NCBI RefSeq assembly: GCF_014269205.2
Contig: NZ_JABWRY020000001.1
Location: 2,852,001 to 2,916,000, forward strand
Direction of reading: 5' to 3'
Length of the DNA: 64,000 nucleotides
From: Pseudomonas kermanshahensis
Lineage (GTDB): Bacteria > Pseudomonadota > Gammaproteobacteria > Pseudomonadales > Pseudomonadaceae
The position numbers and the translations under genes were made by a program. The notes under the pieces are model-generated. The model was not told where the DNA came from and did not search any database. It saw nothing but the letters and a program-made list of their open reading frames with translations. Position 1 is the stretch's first letter, and every line of letters begins with the position of its first letter. Below are positions 10,221 to 17,726 of this stretch, piece by piece.

Positions 10221-10314
10221 TGTAGGAGCAGCCTTGTGCTGCGAAGAGGTCGGTACTGGCACTGCATATCTGTTGCCGGTACCGGCCTCTTCGCAGCGCA
10301 AGGCTGCTCCTACA
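10221..10314. repeat. Paired REP-type palindromes between convergent genes
   Basis: TGTAGGAGCAGCCTTGTGCT pairs with its near-perfect complement ending at 10314, with inner arms GCTGCGAAGAGG and CCTCTTCGCAGC. It fills the gap between the receptor stop and the pagL stop and could terminate both. The same sequence family recurs at 26393, 46486 and 62410. Confidence 0.88.
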
Positions 10315-10329
10315 AAAAGCGCATCAAAC

Positions 10330-10851
10330 TCAGAACGCCTTGCTGTAGAACAACGCGTAAGACTCGATCCCGTCGTTAGGCTGTTTGATACCCGCGTTTG
10401 AGTAATGCATCGCGCGGATGCCGACCTTCTGCGCACCTGGCAGCTTCAGGCCGAAACCAATGCGGTCTTCGAAGTTGACCGCCGAACCCAGGCGCTGGTC
10501 GCCCACTTCAGTCTTGGAAAATGCCGCCAGGCCAATACCGGCCTCGATGTATGGGGTATAGGTGAAACCGCTGAACTCGTAGGTGAATACCGGGCTGAAC
10601 GACAACGAGTGCGCGCCGCTGGCGTCGCCGCCTTCCCAATAGGTGTAGGCCGCATCCCAGTAACCGGTCACATAACCGGTACTGCTTTCCAGCCATTTCT
10701 TGTCCCAGTCGAACGAAAGGCCGATACGGTAGGTCATGTCGCCTTGGCTGGTGGCGCCAACTGCAGCCGATACCTGCGCGGCCTGGGCCAGGTTGGCCCC
10801 CGCGAAGGCCAGCACTGCAGCGGCCAGCGAAGCAGCGAGACGGGTTTTCAT
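10330..10851 (-). CDS. pagL: Lipid A 3-O-deacylase PagL
   Basis: A 173-residue outer-membrane beta-barrel hydrolase that removes the 3-O acyl chain of lipid A. After a signal peptide ending NLAQA, the mature part matches PagL in length. The catalytic set is intact in MHYSNAGIKQPNDGIES: His, Ser two residues later and Glu twelve after Ser, as in P. aeruginosa PagL (His126, Ser128, Glu140). ATG 10851 has AGGAG nine bases upstream; the in-frame ATG at 10860 lies on top of that site and is less likely. The gene stands alone, with an inverted repeat about 110 bases upstream. PagL can alter membrane endotoxicity and polymyxin tolerance in relatives. Confidence 0.93.
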   Translation of the reverse strand: MKTRLAASLAAAVLAFAGANLAQAAQVSAAVGATSQGDMTYRIGLSFDWDKKWLESSTGYVTGYWDAAYTYWEGGDASGAHSLSFSPVFTYEFSGFTYTPYIEAGIGLAAFSKTEVGDQRLGSAVNFEDRIGFGLKLPGAQKVGIRAMHYSNAGIKQPNDGIESYALFYSKAF

Positions 10852-10959
10852 CAATGACATCTCCTGATGGTCTACAACACGGGCAAAGTGGGGGCTTGAG
10901 CCCCTCGAGCTTATGCGGTGGCCGGCGCATCCAAACCGGTCACACCAAGTAATACTTCT

Positions 10960-10982
10960 CTGATTATTGTCCAGATAATCAG
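10960..10982. promoter_or_regulatory. Perfect inverted repeat upstream of pagL
   Basis: CTGATTAT, seven bases, ATAATCAG. The arms are perfect over eight bases and AT-rich, 109-131 bases upstream of the pagL start, between it and the stop of the dioxygenase gene (11053). It could be an operator for pagL or a weak terminator of the upstream minus-strand genes; there is no T-run. Confidence 0.4.
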
Positions 10983-11052
10983 AAAGTTGAAAGCTGTTTG
11001 CCACCATTGGCTAATACCAGGGCGACCGCCCTATCACGGGCCCTGTCGCCAT

Positions 11053-11856
11053 TCAGTCGTAGGCCGCCTCTTCATGCTCACCCAACAGCCGCCGCTGCCT
11101 CGGCGTCGCCTCCTGCAACACCTGCGGGTTGAATTGCCAGTGCAAATACGGCGAAAACTTCTGCGCCACCATGCGTCGGCCGTAATGCACCTGCAGCATG
11201 TCGCGCTCACGCGACTGCGTGCAATTGGCGCCGCCGCTGTGCCAGACATCACTGCGAAACACCAATGCATCCCCCGCCTTGCACAACACCGGATGCGCTT
11301 CACGCCCTTGCCACTCGGACTCGCCGGCCTCGGGTGGGCGTGCTGCACGATGGCTACCAGGCACGATCCAGGTCGGCCCGATGCTGTGATCGATATCACT
11401 GAGGTACAGCTGCACGGTAAGGATCTGCATGGGCTGGGTAAAGGCACCTCGCTCGCTGAGCCAGGCAGGCAGTTTCATGGGCAGGTGATCAAGGTGCAGC
11501 GCCATGCCGGGGTAGCCGGGGTGGCTGCGCCAGGCGGTCTGGCCGATCACGTGGCAGTCCTCGCCGAGCGCGGCCTCGGCCAGGTTGATAAGCGGTGGCA
11601 GATCCAGAAAGGGCAACCACAGGGGGTTGCGGTTGAACACGCACTTGTAGTGTTCGAGCAGCCCTTGGTAATCCCAGTGAATGGGCTGCAAGTCATCGAT
11701 GGCGCAGCGCAGCAAAGCGATACGCAGGGGTTCGAGCACACCGGGGATCAACACAAAACCCCGCTCGTCCAACATCTCCAGCTGAAGGTCCAGGCTCATG
11801 GCGGTGCGCTCCCATTCGGCAGGAGTACAGATGTACTCCTGCCCGGACTGTGCCAT
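11053..11856 (-). CDS. Phytanoyl-CoA dioxygenase (PhyH) family protein
   Basis: A 267-residue cytosolic Fe(II)/2-oxoglutarate oxygenase of the PhyH fold. The iron-binding HxD is in MALHLDHLP and the distal His in VWHSGGANC; the Arg expected to hold 2-oxoglutarate may be in SRERDMLQVHYGR. PhyH relatives in bacteria hydroxylate free or carrier-bound amino acids and other small molecules, so the substrate is open. The start ATG 11856 directly follows the TGA of the upstream gene, which points to coupled translation. An internal ATG about 20 codons later (MSLDLQLE) is the alternative start. Confidence 0.85.
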   Translation of the reverse strand: MAQSGQEYICTPAEWERTAMSLDLQLEMLDERGFVLIPGVLEPLRIALLRCAIDDLQPIHWDYQGLLEHYKCVFNRNPLWLPFLDLPPLINLAEAALGEDCHVIGQTAWRSHPGYPGMALHLDHLPMKLPAWLSERGAFTQPMQILTVQLYLSDIDHSIGPTWIVPGSHRAARPPEAGESEWQGREAHPVLCKAGDALVFRSDVWHSGGANCTQSRERDMLQVHYGRRMVAQKFSPYLHWQFNPQVLQEATPRQRRLLGEHEEAAYD

Positions 11857-12300
11857 TCAACGCCAGTGCAGGTTCACCGTCACAGGCGCTTTGCCGTCGA
11901 CGGCCACCTGCTGTTGTACCGTCTCACCTTGGGCGTTGCCGGTAACTTTGTAATGGCCCGGTGGCAACTGCACATAGAGCAGCGGGCCTACGTTGGTAAC
12001 GCTCAGCACGGGCTGGCCCTGTGCACTCTGGATGTCGACTGTGGCGCCACTCTGGAACTCGCTTCCCGGGCCTGCCGAGAGTTCGACATGCAAGTCGTAC
12101 CCTTTGGTCTTGCGCAGGGCATTGGCTTCATCCTGGCCAATACCGCCTTCCAGATAACGGATGCCGTTTTGCTCTTGCGGCTGCAGCTGGACAGCCTGCA
12201 TGTCGATAGGCGCATTGAGGTCGGCAGCCGCCGCTAACGTCCAAGGCATGGCCAGGGTGAGCAGTAGCGCAGCACCAAGGGCATAGTGATGATTACGCAT
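11857..12300 (-). CDS. Exported protein with carboxypeptidase-regulatory-like fold
   Basis: A 147-residue protein of unknown function. It has a signal peptide (MRNHHYALGAALLLTLAMPW to AAAADL) and a mature part rich in beta-strand patterns. The segment around PLLYVQLPPGHYKVTGNAQG followed by a Val/Thr-rich tail resembles carboxypeptidase-regulatory-like beta-sandwich domains seen in Pseudomonas periplasmic proteins. GGAGG is nine bases before ATG 12300. Its stop abuts the dioxygenase start, so the two form an operon, although one product is exported and the other looks cytosolic. No catalytic residues are evident. Confidence 0.8.
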   Translation of the reverse strand: MRNHHYALGAALLLTLAMPWTLAAAADLNAPIDMQAVQLQPQEQNGIRYLEGGIGQDEANALRKTKGYDLHVELSAGPGSEFQSGATVDIQSAQGQPVLSVTNVGPLLYVQLPPGHYKVTGNAQGETVQQQVAVDGKAPVTVNLHWR

Positions 12301-12719
12301 GGTAGAACCCTCCTTCTGAGGATGGTTTACCTATTATTACGCTCTCTAACGACACTCGTTTTCTTACTGACAGAGGGTCGTCCGGGCACGGGCAGCAAGT
12401 CGGCGCTTCAACGTGCGCATTTATATTTCATGGGCATATTGCACTCTTTATTCAAAAAAGCTGGATCGGCAAACGACTAGCGAACACACATTTTCTTACA
12501 CCCAAATACTCGACAGGAAACCATCACCCAGTACATCGTGAATTTCCGGAAGAATGCACTCCAGTGTTCGAGCTGTTTAATTTCGACGAACGCGATAGCG
12601 AATTTTCCTACAAACTTTTAAAGATCCACCGATCGAACATAACCCATCATCCAACAACATGACTTACATCAACACAGATCAAATAGCGCCACGACAGGCA
12701 TAATCAAACACAGTGGGAT
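12301..12719. other. Intergenic stretch before the T6SS/toxin island
   Basis: About 420 bases between the divergent genes at 12300 (minus) and 12720 (plus). GC falls toward the right side, the edge of the AT-rich island. I see no gene, clear promoter boxes or repeat here; it should hold promoters for both sides. Confidence 0.6.
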
Positions 12720-13559
12720 ATGCAATACGCTATGGACAACCTCGATAAAGAAACACGTCGTCAACGAGCCGATATTGTTCTACGTAGCGCGCACCAGTAC
12801 ACCTACTTCCAATTACTGGAACTGATGCACCAGCTGCACGGGGACGATCTCGAACAACGCCCCCTGTCCCGGGAGGCTCGGCGCCGCTTGCGGCTGGAGG
12901 TTTCTCCCAGTTTATCGTTCCCGGTTGCCGACGTACTGCGCGCTGACCGCCTGGAGGACGATCGCTATCGGATTCAGGCCAGCTTCCTGGGGCTGCATGG
13001 CACAGATTCGCCGCTGCCCACCTACTATCTCGACGACATTGCCTACGAACACGCTCATGGCATCGGGCTGCGTCCGGCGTACTTCAACTTCTTCAACCAT
13101 CGCCTGCACACCCTGTTGCATCAGGGATGGCGCAAGTACCGCTACTACCGGCGCTTTCAACCGGGCGCAAAAGATGGCTTCTCTCGCTACATCTTTGCCC
13201 TCATCGGGCTGGATGACTCAGCGTTGCGAGGCGCCACACCGCTACCGTGGAGCCGGTTGCTCAGTTATGTGGGGATGATCGCCAGCCGCAGCCGATCACC
13301 GAGCATGGTGGCCGGCATGATCGCGCACTGCTTCGACCTGCAGCAGGTGGTTATCCGTGAATACGAAAAACGTACGGTGCCGATTCCCTTGCCCCAGCGC
13401 AATGGCCTAGGCACCCGCAATTGCCAACTCGATAACAACTTCTTGGTCGGCGACAGCACCGAATCACGCAACAGCAAGTTCACCATCGTGATCGCTGGCC
13501 TGAATCAGCCGCAGTTTCGCGAATTCTTGCCCAGCGGCGGTAACTTCCAGAAGCACTAG
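12720..13559 (+). CDS. tssG: T6SS baseplate protein TssG, 3'-truncated
   Basis: 279 residues matching TssG (ImpH/VasB): QYTYFQLLELMHQLHGDD near the N terminus, then LSFPVADV, GLHGTDSPLPTYYLD, FFNHRLHTLLHQGW and FREFLPSGG. A full TssG continues for some 60 more residues after the FLPSGG region; here the frame ends after GNFQKH. The lost part is replaced by sequence that reads, in another frame, as a polymorphic-toxin tail from 13544. No other T6SS structural gene is in the window, so this is an orphan remnant and probably non-functional. ATG 12732 is an alternative start; neither has a strong ribosome-binding site. Confidence 0.85.
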   Translation: MQYAMDNLDKETRRQRADIVLRSAHQYTYFQLLELMHQLHGDDLEQRPLSREARRRLRLEVSPSLSFPVADVLRADRLEDDRYRIQASFLGLHGTDSPLPTYYLDDIAYEHAHGIGLRPAYFNFFNHRLHTLLHQGWRKYRYYRRFQPGAKDGFSRYIFALIGLDDSALRGATPLPWSRLLSYVGMIASRSRSPSMVAGMIAHCFDLQQVVIREYEKRTVPIPLPQRNGLGTRNCQLDNNFLVGDSTESRNSKFTIVIAGLNQPQFREFLPSGGNFQKH

Positions 13560-13609
13560 GAAGTGAAGTCAATCCGTTTGCCACTTCGAGGGGAGCTAGG
13601 CGTGAAGCT

Positions 13610-13891
13610 ATGAGGCAGGCAAAAATCCCTACAAGTCAGCAACCCATTAGTCAATCCAGGAACCAATCCGGATTTGAATACCGTTATGAGATGGCGCAAC
13701 CAGGAGGAGCGAAAGGCCTTGCATCTGTGCAGCAGCAAACGTTAGATAGCAGCCATATCGAAAAACCACACTGGGAAGCGGGAAAGGTTAAACTAGATGA
13801 CGATGGAAACCCCAGAATGAGCAGACATAATCGGCCACAAATTCGAAATGGAAAAGGAAAAGTCTTTTACACTAAGGAGTGCTGCAATTGA
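13610..13891 (+). CDS. C-terminal fragment of a polymorphic (Rhs-like) toxin
   Basis: 93 residues from the ATG, but the frame is open back to 13544 and reads EVNPFATSRGARREAMRQAK before IPTSQQPISQS. The pattern NPF..R..ARR.AMR.AKIP.SQQP is what I know as the linker before the nuclease tip of Rhs and other polymorphic toxins. The end, KPHWEAGKVK and RPQIRNGKGKVFY, also resembles toxin tips. The homology thus starts inside the broken tssG end, so the ATG is probably not the original start. It is followed at once by an overlapping small acidic/basic protein, as toxins are by immunity genes. The target and activity are not known. Whether the fragment is expressed is uncertain. Confidence 0.6.
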   Translation: MRQAKIPTSQQPISQSRNQSGFEYRYEMAQPGGAKGLASVQQQTLDSSHIEKPHWEAGKVKLDDDGNPRMSRHNRPQIRNGKGKVFYTKECCN

Positions 13892-14376
13892 CTATCAATC
13901 CATATGATAAAGAGTTGCTCTATAGAAAAGCACAAGGAAAAAAAATACAGAATAGCCACGAGAAAAAAATCCGAGAAATATTTACTAACAACCATCAGAA
14001 AATAGCAAAACTAAAGCTAACTGAGACAGATGATGTACTAAATAAAATAAAAAAATTAAAACTAAAAACCTGCCTAAACGAGGAACTCCACTCCTTTTCC
14101 GAGTGTTTGAACCGCTTCTCGCCCGAATTATATCAAAAAGAATTCTACGCATTCATCGACGAAGACTGGAAATATTATGGAGCCATAAAACTACCCAAAA
14201 AAACCATTATAAATCCTCAATTTGACTTTGACAAAAGCGTCAGTGACGAATTAAGATTTTTTACTAGCGACCTCTCAATTCAAATCTCAATTGACTACTC
14301 TTCTTATGGAAGTAAAAAACTATACGAGTGCACTATCAGGCGACTACTACCAAATCAGGAACCCCTACCTTCATGA
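13888..14376 (+). CDS. Putative immunity protein
   Basis: 162 residues, AT-rich, no recognised family and no signal peptide. The TTG start at 13888 has AAGGAG eight bases upstream and overlaps the toxin-fragment stop (TTGA). A GTG at 13879 sits inside that binding site and is unlikely. The N-terminal half is Lys-rich and helical; the C-terminal half carries FYAFIDEDWKYYGAIKLPKK and an acidic/aromatic pattern. Position, overlap, size and base composition are those of an immunity gene for the preceding toxin tip. Function is inferred from context alone. Confidence 0.6.
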   Translation: MTINPYDKELLYRKAQGKKIQNSHEKKIREIFTNNHQKIAKLKLTETDDVLNKIKKLKLKTCLNEELHSFSECLNRFSPELYQKEFYAFIDEDWKYYGAIKLPKKTIINPQFDFDKSVSDELRFFTSDLSIQISIDYSSYGSKKLYECTIRRLLPNQEPLPS

Positions 14377-14383
14377 CAATTAA

Positions 14384-14527
14384 GATGAACACCGGGGATT
14401 TCGTGTGGGATATGACAACAGACACAAGGCTCATATAAATGCTTTCAACAGGAAAAACGAAATAACAATTTGCTTTGAGGCAACACAAAAAACAGTTGGA
14501 AAAATAATAAGGAGATTTAACCGATGA
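14384..14527 (+). pseudogene. Displaced toxin tail (no start codon)
   Basis: The frame is open from 14384 to TGA at 14525-14527 and reads GFRVGYDNRHKAHINAFNRK and then ATQKTVGKIIRRFNR, about 46 residues. It has no in-frame start. The content (basic, His-containing, ending in a KII..FN helix) looks like the end of a secreted nuclease-type toxin. The stop overlaps the next start as ATGA (14524), the arrangement of a toxin and its immunity gene. Displaced start-less toxin tips followed by immunity genes are known downstream of Rhs and CdiA genes. I do not recognise the exact toxin family. Confidence 0.5.
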
Positions 14528-14902
14528 GCTTCACACCAGAATGCCAAGCTTACATCGACACCCACCTCTATGAAAACCAGGATGCTACTACCAACAGGCG
14601 CATCCAACATTCATTGGGATAAAATCCCCGACAAATATGAAGCACACTCTATCCAAAGAGACAAATTAATCATGGAGATACTCGCCGCAGCATCACTCAT
14701 AGACCTAAAGGAATCAGAAACCATAATGATCATCAACATAGATGATGCCTTCCCAGCAATTACAACCACTCTGAAAGAATGGCAACCATACGCACAAGAA
14801 CTAGATTACGTAAACACTCTATACGCAAATGAAAATAACTCAAAAATTATTCATTGGGATTTTTACACAAATCTGTACGCACTTAAAACCCCCTCACAGT
14901 AG
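14524..14902 (+). pseudogene. Probable second immunity gene, split by a frameshift
   Basis: ATG 14524 has AAGGAG well placed upstream and begins MSFTPECQAYIDTHLYENQD, but stops after 32 codons (TAA near 14620). The +1 frame from 14570 continues MLLPTGASNIHWDKIPDKYE to the stop at 14902 (110 residues). The two frames overlap for about 50 bases, and joining them gives one protein of about 125 residues with no family I can name. Either a single-base indel broke the gene, or the real protein starts at ATG 14570, which has no good ribosome-binding site. AT-rich like its neighbours. Confidence 0.5.
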
Positions 14903-14966
14903 CATTCGCCGCATTAAGGGTCATTTGAGTGACCTAACCTACCTGAAACACACAAGAGAAATTCAC

Positions 14967-15230
14967 ATGAAGAGCATTGTAAGGACTGGGGATCCAACCG
15001 ACCATGGTGGTATGGTGATCGGCTCCATAGACGATACTAACCTCAACGGCAAACCAATGGCCGGCGAAGGCAGCATGGTTTTCTGCCCTCTGTGCAAAGG
15101 CGAGTTTCCAATCATCGAAGGCAGTGACACGTACCGCGTCAACGGAGTACCCGTCGCCCTTGACGGCATGAAAACCGCGTGCGGCGCCAGCTTGATTGCC
15201 AGCGCATCACACAGCAGCGTCCATCGCTGA
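14967..15230 (+). CDS. PAAR-domain protein (T6SS spike tip)
   Basis: 87 residues forming one PAAR domain: RTGDPTDHGGMVIGS at the N terminus, the Cys pair FCPLCKGEFPI, then NGVPVALDGMKTACGASL. PAAR proteins cap the VgrG spike and carry or recruit effectors. This one has no C-terminal effector extension, so it would act with a separate effector or adaptor. AGAGAA precedes ATG 14967. GC is higher than in the toxin/immunity segment just upstream. It is the only apparently intact T6SS gene here; a working T6SS would have to be elsewhere in the genome. Confidence 0.9.
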   Translation: MKSIVRTGDPTDHGGMVIGSIDDTNLNGKPMAGEGSMVFCPLCKGEFPIIEGSDTYRVNGVPVALDGMKTACGASLIASASHSSVHR

Positions 15231-15306
15231 GTTGATAAACCAAGAAGAGAGAGCCTTCGGGTCGTGGCAAGCGCCGGTAGCTACGCCCCTGCTCTCGAAG
15301 GTTGCT

Positions 15307-16203
15307 CTATACGGTATCTACAGCCATACCTAAACTCCCCTGCCGCTCTTCCAACAACTTCACAAACATACTCAAACTGCGCGAAACCGCCCCCCGCCGC
15401 CACACCAGCCAGGTCTTCAAATACCGGAAATCCTCCGACATCGGCCAGGCGCTCACCGTGCTGCAGCCCGGCATGTTGTCGAGCATGCTGCGCGGCATCA
15501 TGGCCAACCCGGCACCAGCACTCACGCATGCCAGCATGCCGTGATACGACTCCATCTCGTGGATCTTGCCCGGCACGGCCTGATCCTGCACAAACCAGTT
15601 CTCGAAGTGGTGGCGGTACGAGCAGTTGGCCCGAAATGCGTAGATATTCTCGCCGTTGACATCTTGGGCGCGGGTTACGGGCGCATGGTTGAGGGGCGAG
15701 ATGACCATCATCTCTTCCTCGAACACTGGCATGCCTTCCAGCGTCGGGTGCAACACCGGCCCATCCACGAACGCCGCGACCAATCGCCCAGACAGCACCC
15801 CTTCGAGCATCGTCCCCGACGGCCCGGTCGAGAGGTCCAGGTCGACTTTGGGGTAGCGCTGGTTATAGGCAGCCAGCAAGGCCGGGATCCGCACGGCTGC
15901 GGTGCTTTCCAGCGAACCCAAGGCAAAGGTGCCCTGCGGGTCTTCGCCGGCCACCGTTAGCCGCGCCTCGTGCACCAGGTCGAGAATGCGCCGGGTGTAT
16001 TCGAGAAAGTTCCAGCCCGCTGGCGACAGGCGCAGGCGGCTTTTCTCGCGGATGAACAGTTCGACGCCCAAGTCTTCCTCCAGCTGTTTGATACGTGTGG
16101 TCAGGTTCGAGGGCACCCGATGGATATGCTGCGCGGCGGCACTGATGCTGCCTTGCTCGGCCACTGCCTTGAAGATTTCCAGTTGCACCAGGTCCACAGT
16201 CAT
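15307..16203 (-). CDS. ptrR: LysR-family regulator, PtrR-like
   Basis: 298 residues with an N-terminal winged helix ([20 protein letters not shown], then [20 protein letters not shown]) and a periplasmic-binding-like effector domain. It is divergent from a succinate semialdehyde dehydrogenase gene 100 bases away, the same pairing as E. coli PtrR (YneJ) and Sad (YneI). The likely role is control of that gene in response to putrescine or 4-aminobutyrate breakdown products. The effector is inferred from context. The gene faces the PAAR gene, whose stop is 76 bases away. Confidence 0.85.
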   Translation of the reverse strand: MTVDLVQLEIFKAVAEQGSISAAAQHIHRVPSNLTTRIKQLEEDLGVELFIREKSRLRLSPAGWNFLEYTRRILDLVHEARLTVAGEDPQGTFALGSLESTAAVRIPALLAAYNQRYPKVDLDLSTGPSGTMLEGVLSGRLVAAFVDGPVLHPTLEGMPVFEEEMMVISPLNHAPVTRAQDVNGENIYAFRANCSYRHHFENWFVQDQAVPGKIHEMESYHGMLACVSAGAGLAMMPRSMLDNMPGCSTVSAWPMSEDFRYLKTWLVWRRGAVSRSLSMFVKLLEERQGSLGMAVDTV

Positions 16204-16303
16204 TCTCCAAACGTGAATGTTTCGCTCATTATTATTCAGTTTTCATTAAATCCCTACACCACTAGTCTGGCGTCACGGATCAACAACAGCGAGAGTTTCC
16301 ACC

Positions 16304-17689
16304 ATGAGCGCGATCAGCAGCCTGACCCACGCCATCTCCCTCGACCCGCACAGCGGCGAGCAGATTGGCGCCTACCCGTTCGATACCGACGCCGCACTGG
16401 AAGCGGCGCTGCAACGCGCCAAGGTGGGCTATGGCCAATGGCGCCAGGTGTCGCTGGGTCAGCGCAGTGAGTGGTTGCTCGCCCTGGCCAACACGCTGGA
16501 AACCAAGGCCGAAGCGTTCGCGCAAATGATCAGCCGTGAAATCGGCAAGCCGATCACCCAGGCCCGGGGCGAAGTGAGCAAGTGTGTCGGGTTGTGCCGT
16601 TGGTACGCCGAGCACGGCCCTGCCATGCTGGCAGCGGAACCAACCCAGGTCGAAAAAGCGCGCATCGAGTACCGCCCGCTGGGCCCGATCCTGGCCGTGA
16701 TGCCGTGGAACTTCCCGATCTGGCAAGTGCTGCGCGGTGCTGTCCCGGCGATTCTGGCGGGTAATACCTACGTGCTCAAGCACGCCCCGAACGTCATGGG
16801 CAGCGCCTACTTGCTGGGCGAACTGTTCAAGGATGCCGGCCTGCCGGAAGGCGTCTTTGAAGTGCTGAACGTCACGCCGGACGGTGTCACCCGCGCCATC
16901 AACGACCCTCGCATTGCCGCCGTGACCCTGACCGGCAGCGTGCGCGCTGGCATGGCGATCGGTGCGCAAGCCGGTGCCGCGCTGAAGAAGTGCGTGCTGG
17001 AGCTGGGCGGTTCGGACCCGTTCATCGTACTGGCCGATGCCGACCTGGATGCCGCAGTCAAGGCGGCCGTCATCGGTCGCTACCAGAACACCGGCCAGGT
17101 TTGCGCGGCGGCCAAACGCCTGATCATCGAAGAAAGCATCGTTGAAGCATTCACCCAAAAATTTGTTGAAGCAACGCGCCAGCTGAAGGTTGGCAACCCG
17201 CTGGAAGACGACACCTACATCGGCCCGATGGCCCGCTATGACCTGCGCGATGAACTCGATGGGCAGGTTCAGGCGACACTCGCCGAAGGCGCTACTTTGC
17301 TGCTGGGCGGCAACAAGATCGAAGGCGTGGGCAACTTCTACGCACCGACCGTGTTTGCCAACGTCACCCCGGAAATGACCGCGTTCAAGCAGGAACTGTT
17401 CGGGCCAGTGGCGGCGATTATCACTGCGCGGGATGCCGACCATGCCGTGGCATTGGCCAACGACAGCGAATTCGGCCTGGCGTCGACCATTTACACCGCC
17501 GACTATGCGCTGGCTGAACGCATGACCGCAGCACTGGATACCGGTGGCGTGTTCATCAACGGCTACTGCGCATCCGACCCCCGCGTCGCCTTTGGCGGTG
17601 TGAAGAAGAGTGGTTTTGGCCGCGAATTGTCGCACTTTGGTGTGCGGGAATTCACCAACGCGCAAACGGTGTGGCTGGACCGTAATTGA
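16304..17689 (+). CDS. sad: NAD-type succinate semialdehyde dehydrogenase (Sad/YneI-like)
   Basis: 461-residue cytosolic aldehyde dehydrogenase that would oxidise succinate semialdehyde to succinate at the end of the putrescine/GABA route. Key features: MPWNFPIWQVLRGAVPAI (substrate channel Asn), the cofactor-site TGSVRAG, catalytic Glu in LELGGSDPF, and nucleophile Cys in NTGQVCAAAKR. Length and the short N terminus match the Sad/YneI class rather than GabD (about 480). It is divergent from a PtrR-like regulator and shares the region with gamma-glutamylpolyamine genes, which supports the substrate call. A strong hairpin follows. Confidence 0.9.
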   Translation: MSAISSLTHAISLDPHSGEQIGAYPFDTDAALEAALQRAKVGYGQWRQVSLGQRSEWLLALANTLETKAEAFAQMISREIGKPITQARGEVSKCVGLCRWYAEHGPAMLAAEPTQVEKARIEYRPLGPILAVMPWNFPIWQVLRGAVPAILAGNTYVLKHAPNVMGSAYLLGELFKDAGLPEGVFEVLNVTPDGVTRAINDPRIAAVTLTGSVRAGMAIGAQAGAALKKCVLELGGSDPFIVLADADLDAAVKAAVIGRYQNTGQVCAAAKRLIIEESIVEAFTQKFVEATRQLKVGNPLEDDTYIGPMARYDLRDELDGQVQATLAEGATLLLGGNKIEGVGNFYAPTVFANVTPEMTAFKQELFGPVAAIITARDADHAVALANDSEFGLASTIYTADYALAERMTAALDTGGVFINGYCASDPRVAFGGVKKSGFGRELSHFGVREFTNAQTVWLDRN

Positions 17690-17696
17690 CGGAGGG

Positions 17697-17723
17697 AATC
17701 GGGGCCGCCTGACGGCCCCGATT
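17697..17723. terminator. Bidirectional hairpin terminator
   Basis: AATCGGGGCCG, loop CCTGA, CGGCCCCGATT: an eleven-base perfect stem between the sad stop and the helicase stop. It is followed by TTCC on the plus strand. It should end transcription from both converging genes. Confidence 0.8.
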
Positions 17724-17726
17724 TCC

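Noticed and set aside
10918..12237. 439-codon plus-strand frame spanning the PhyH and exported-protein genes
   Set aside because: The minus strand carries real motifs (HxD, signal peptide, coupled start); the plus frame has none.
12286..12480. 64-codon plus-strand frame before tssG
   Set aside because: Starts inside the signal-peptide region of the minus-strand gene, has no ribosome-binding site and no recognisable content.
13888..14376. Idea that this protein is a RelE/HigB-like or nuclease toxin
   Set aside because: No motif supports it; its position after the toxin tail and its overlapping start fit an immunity protein better.
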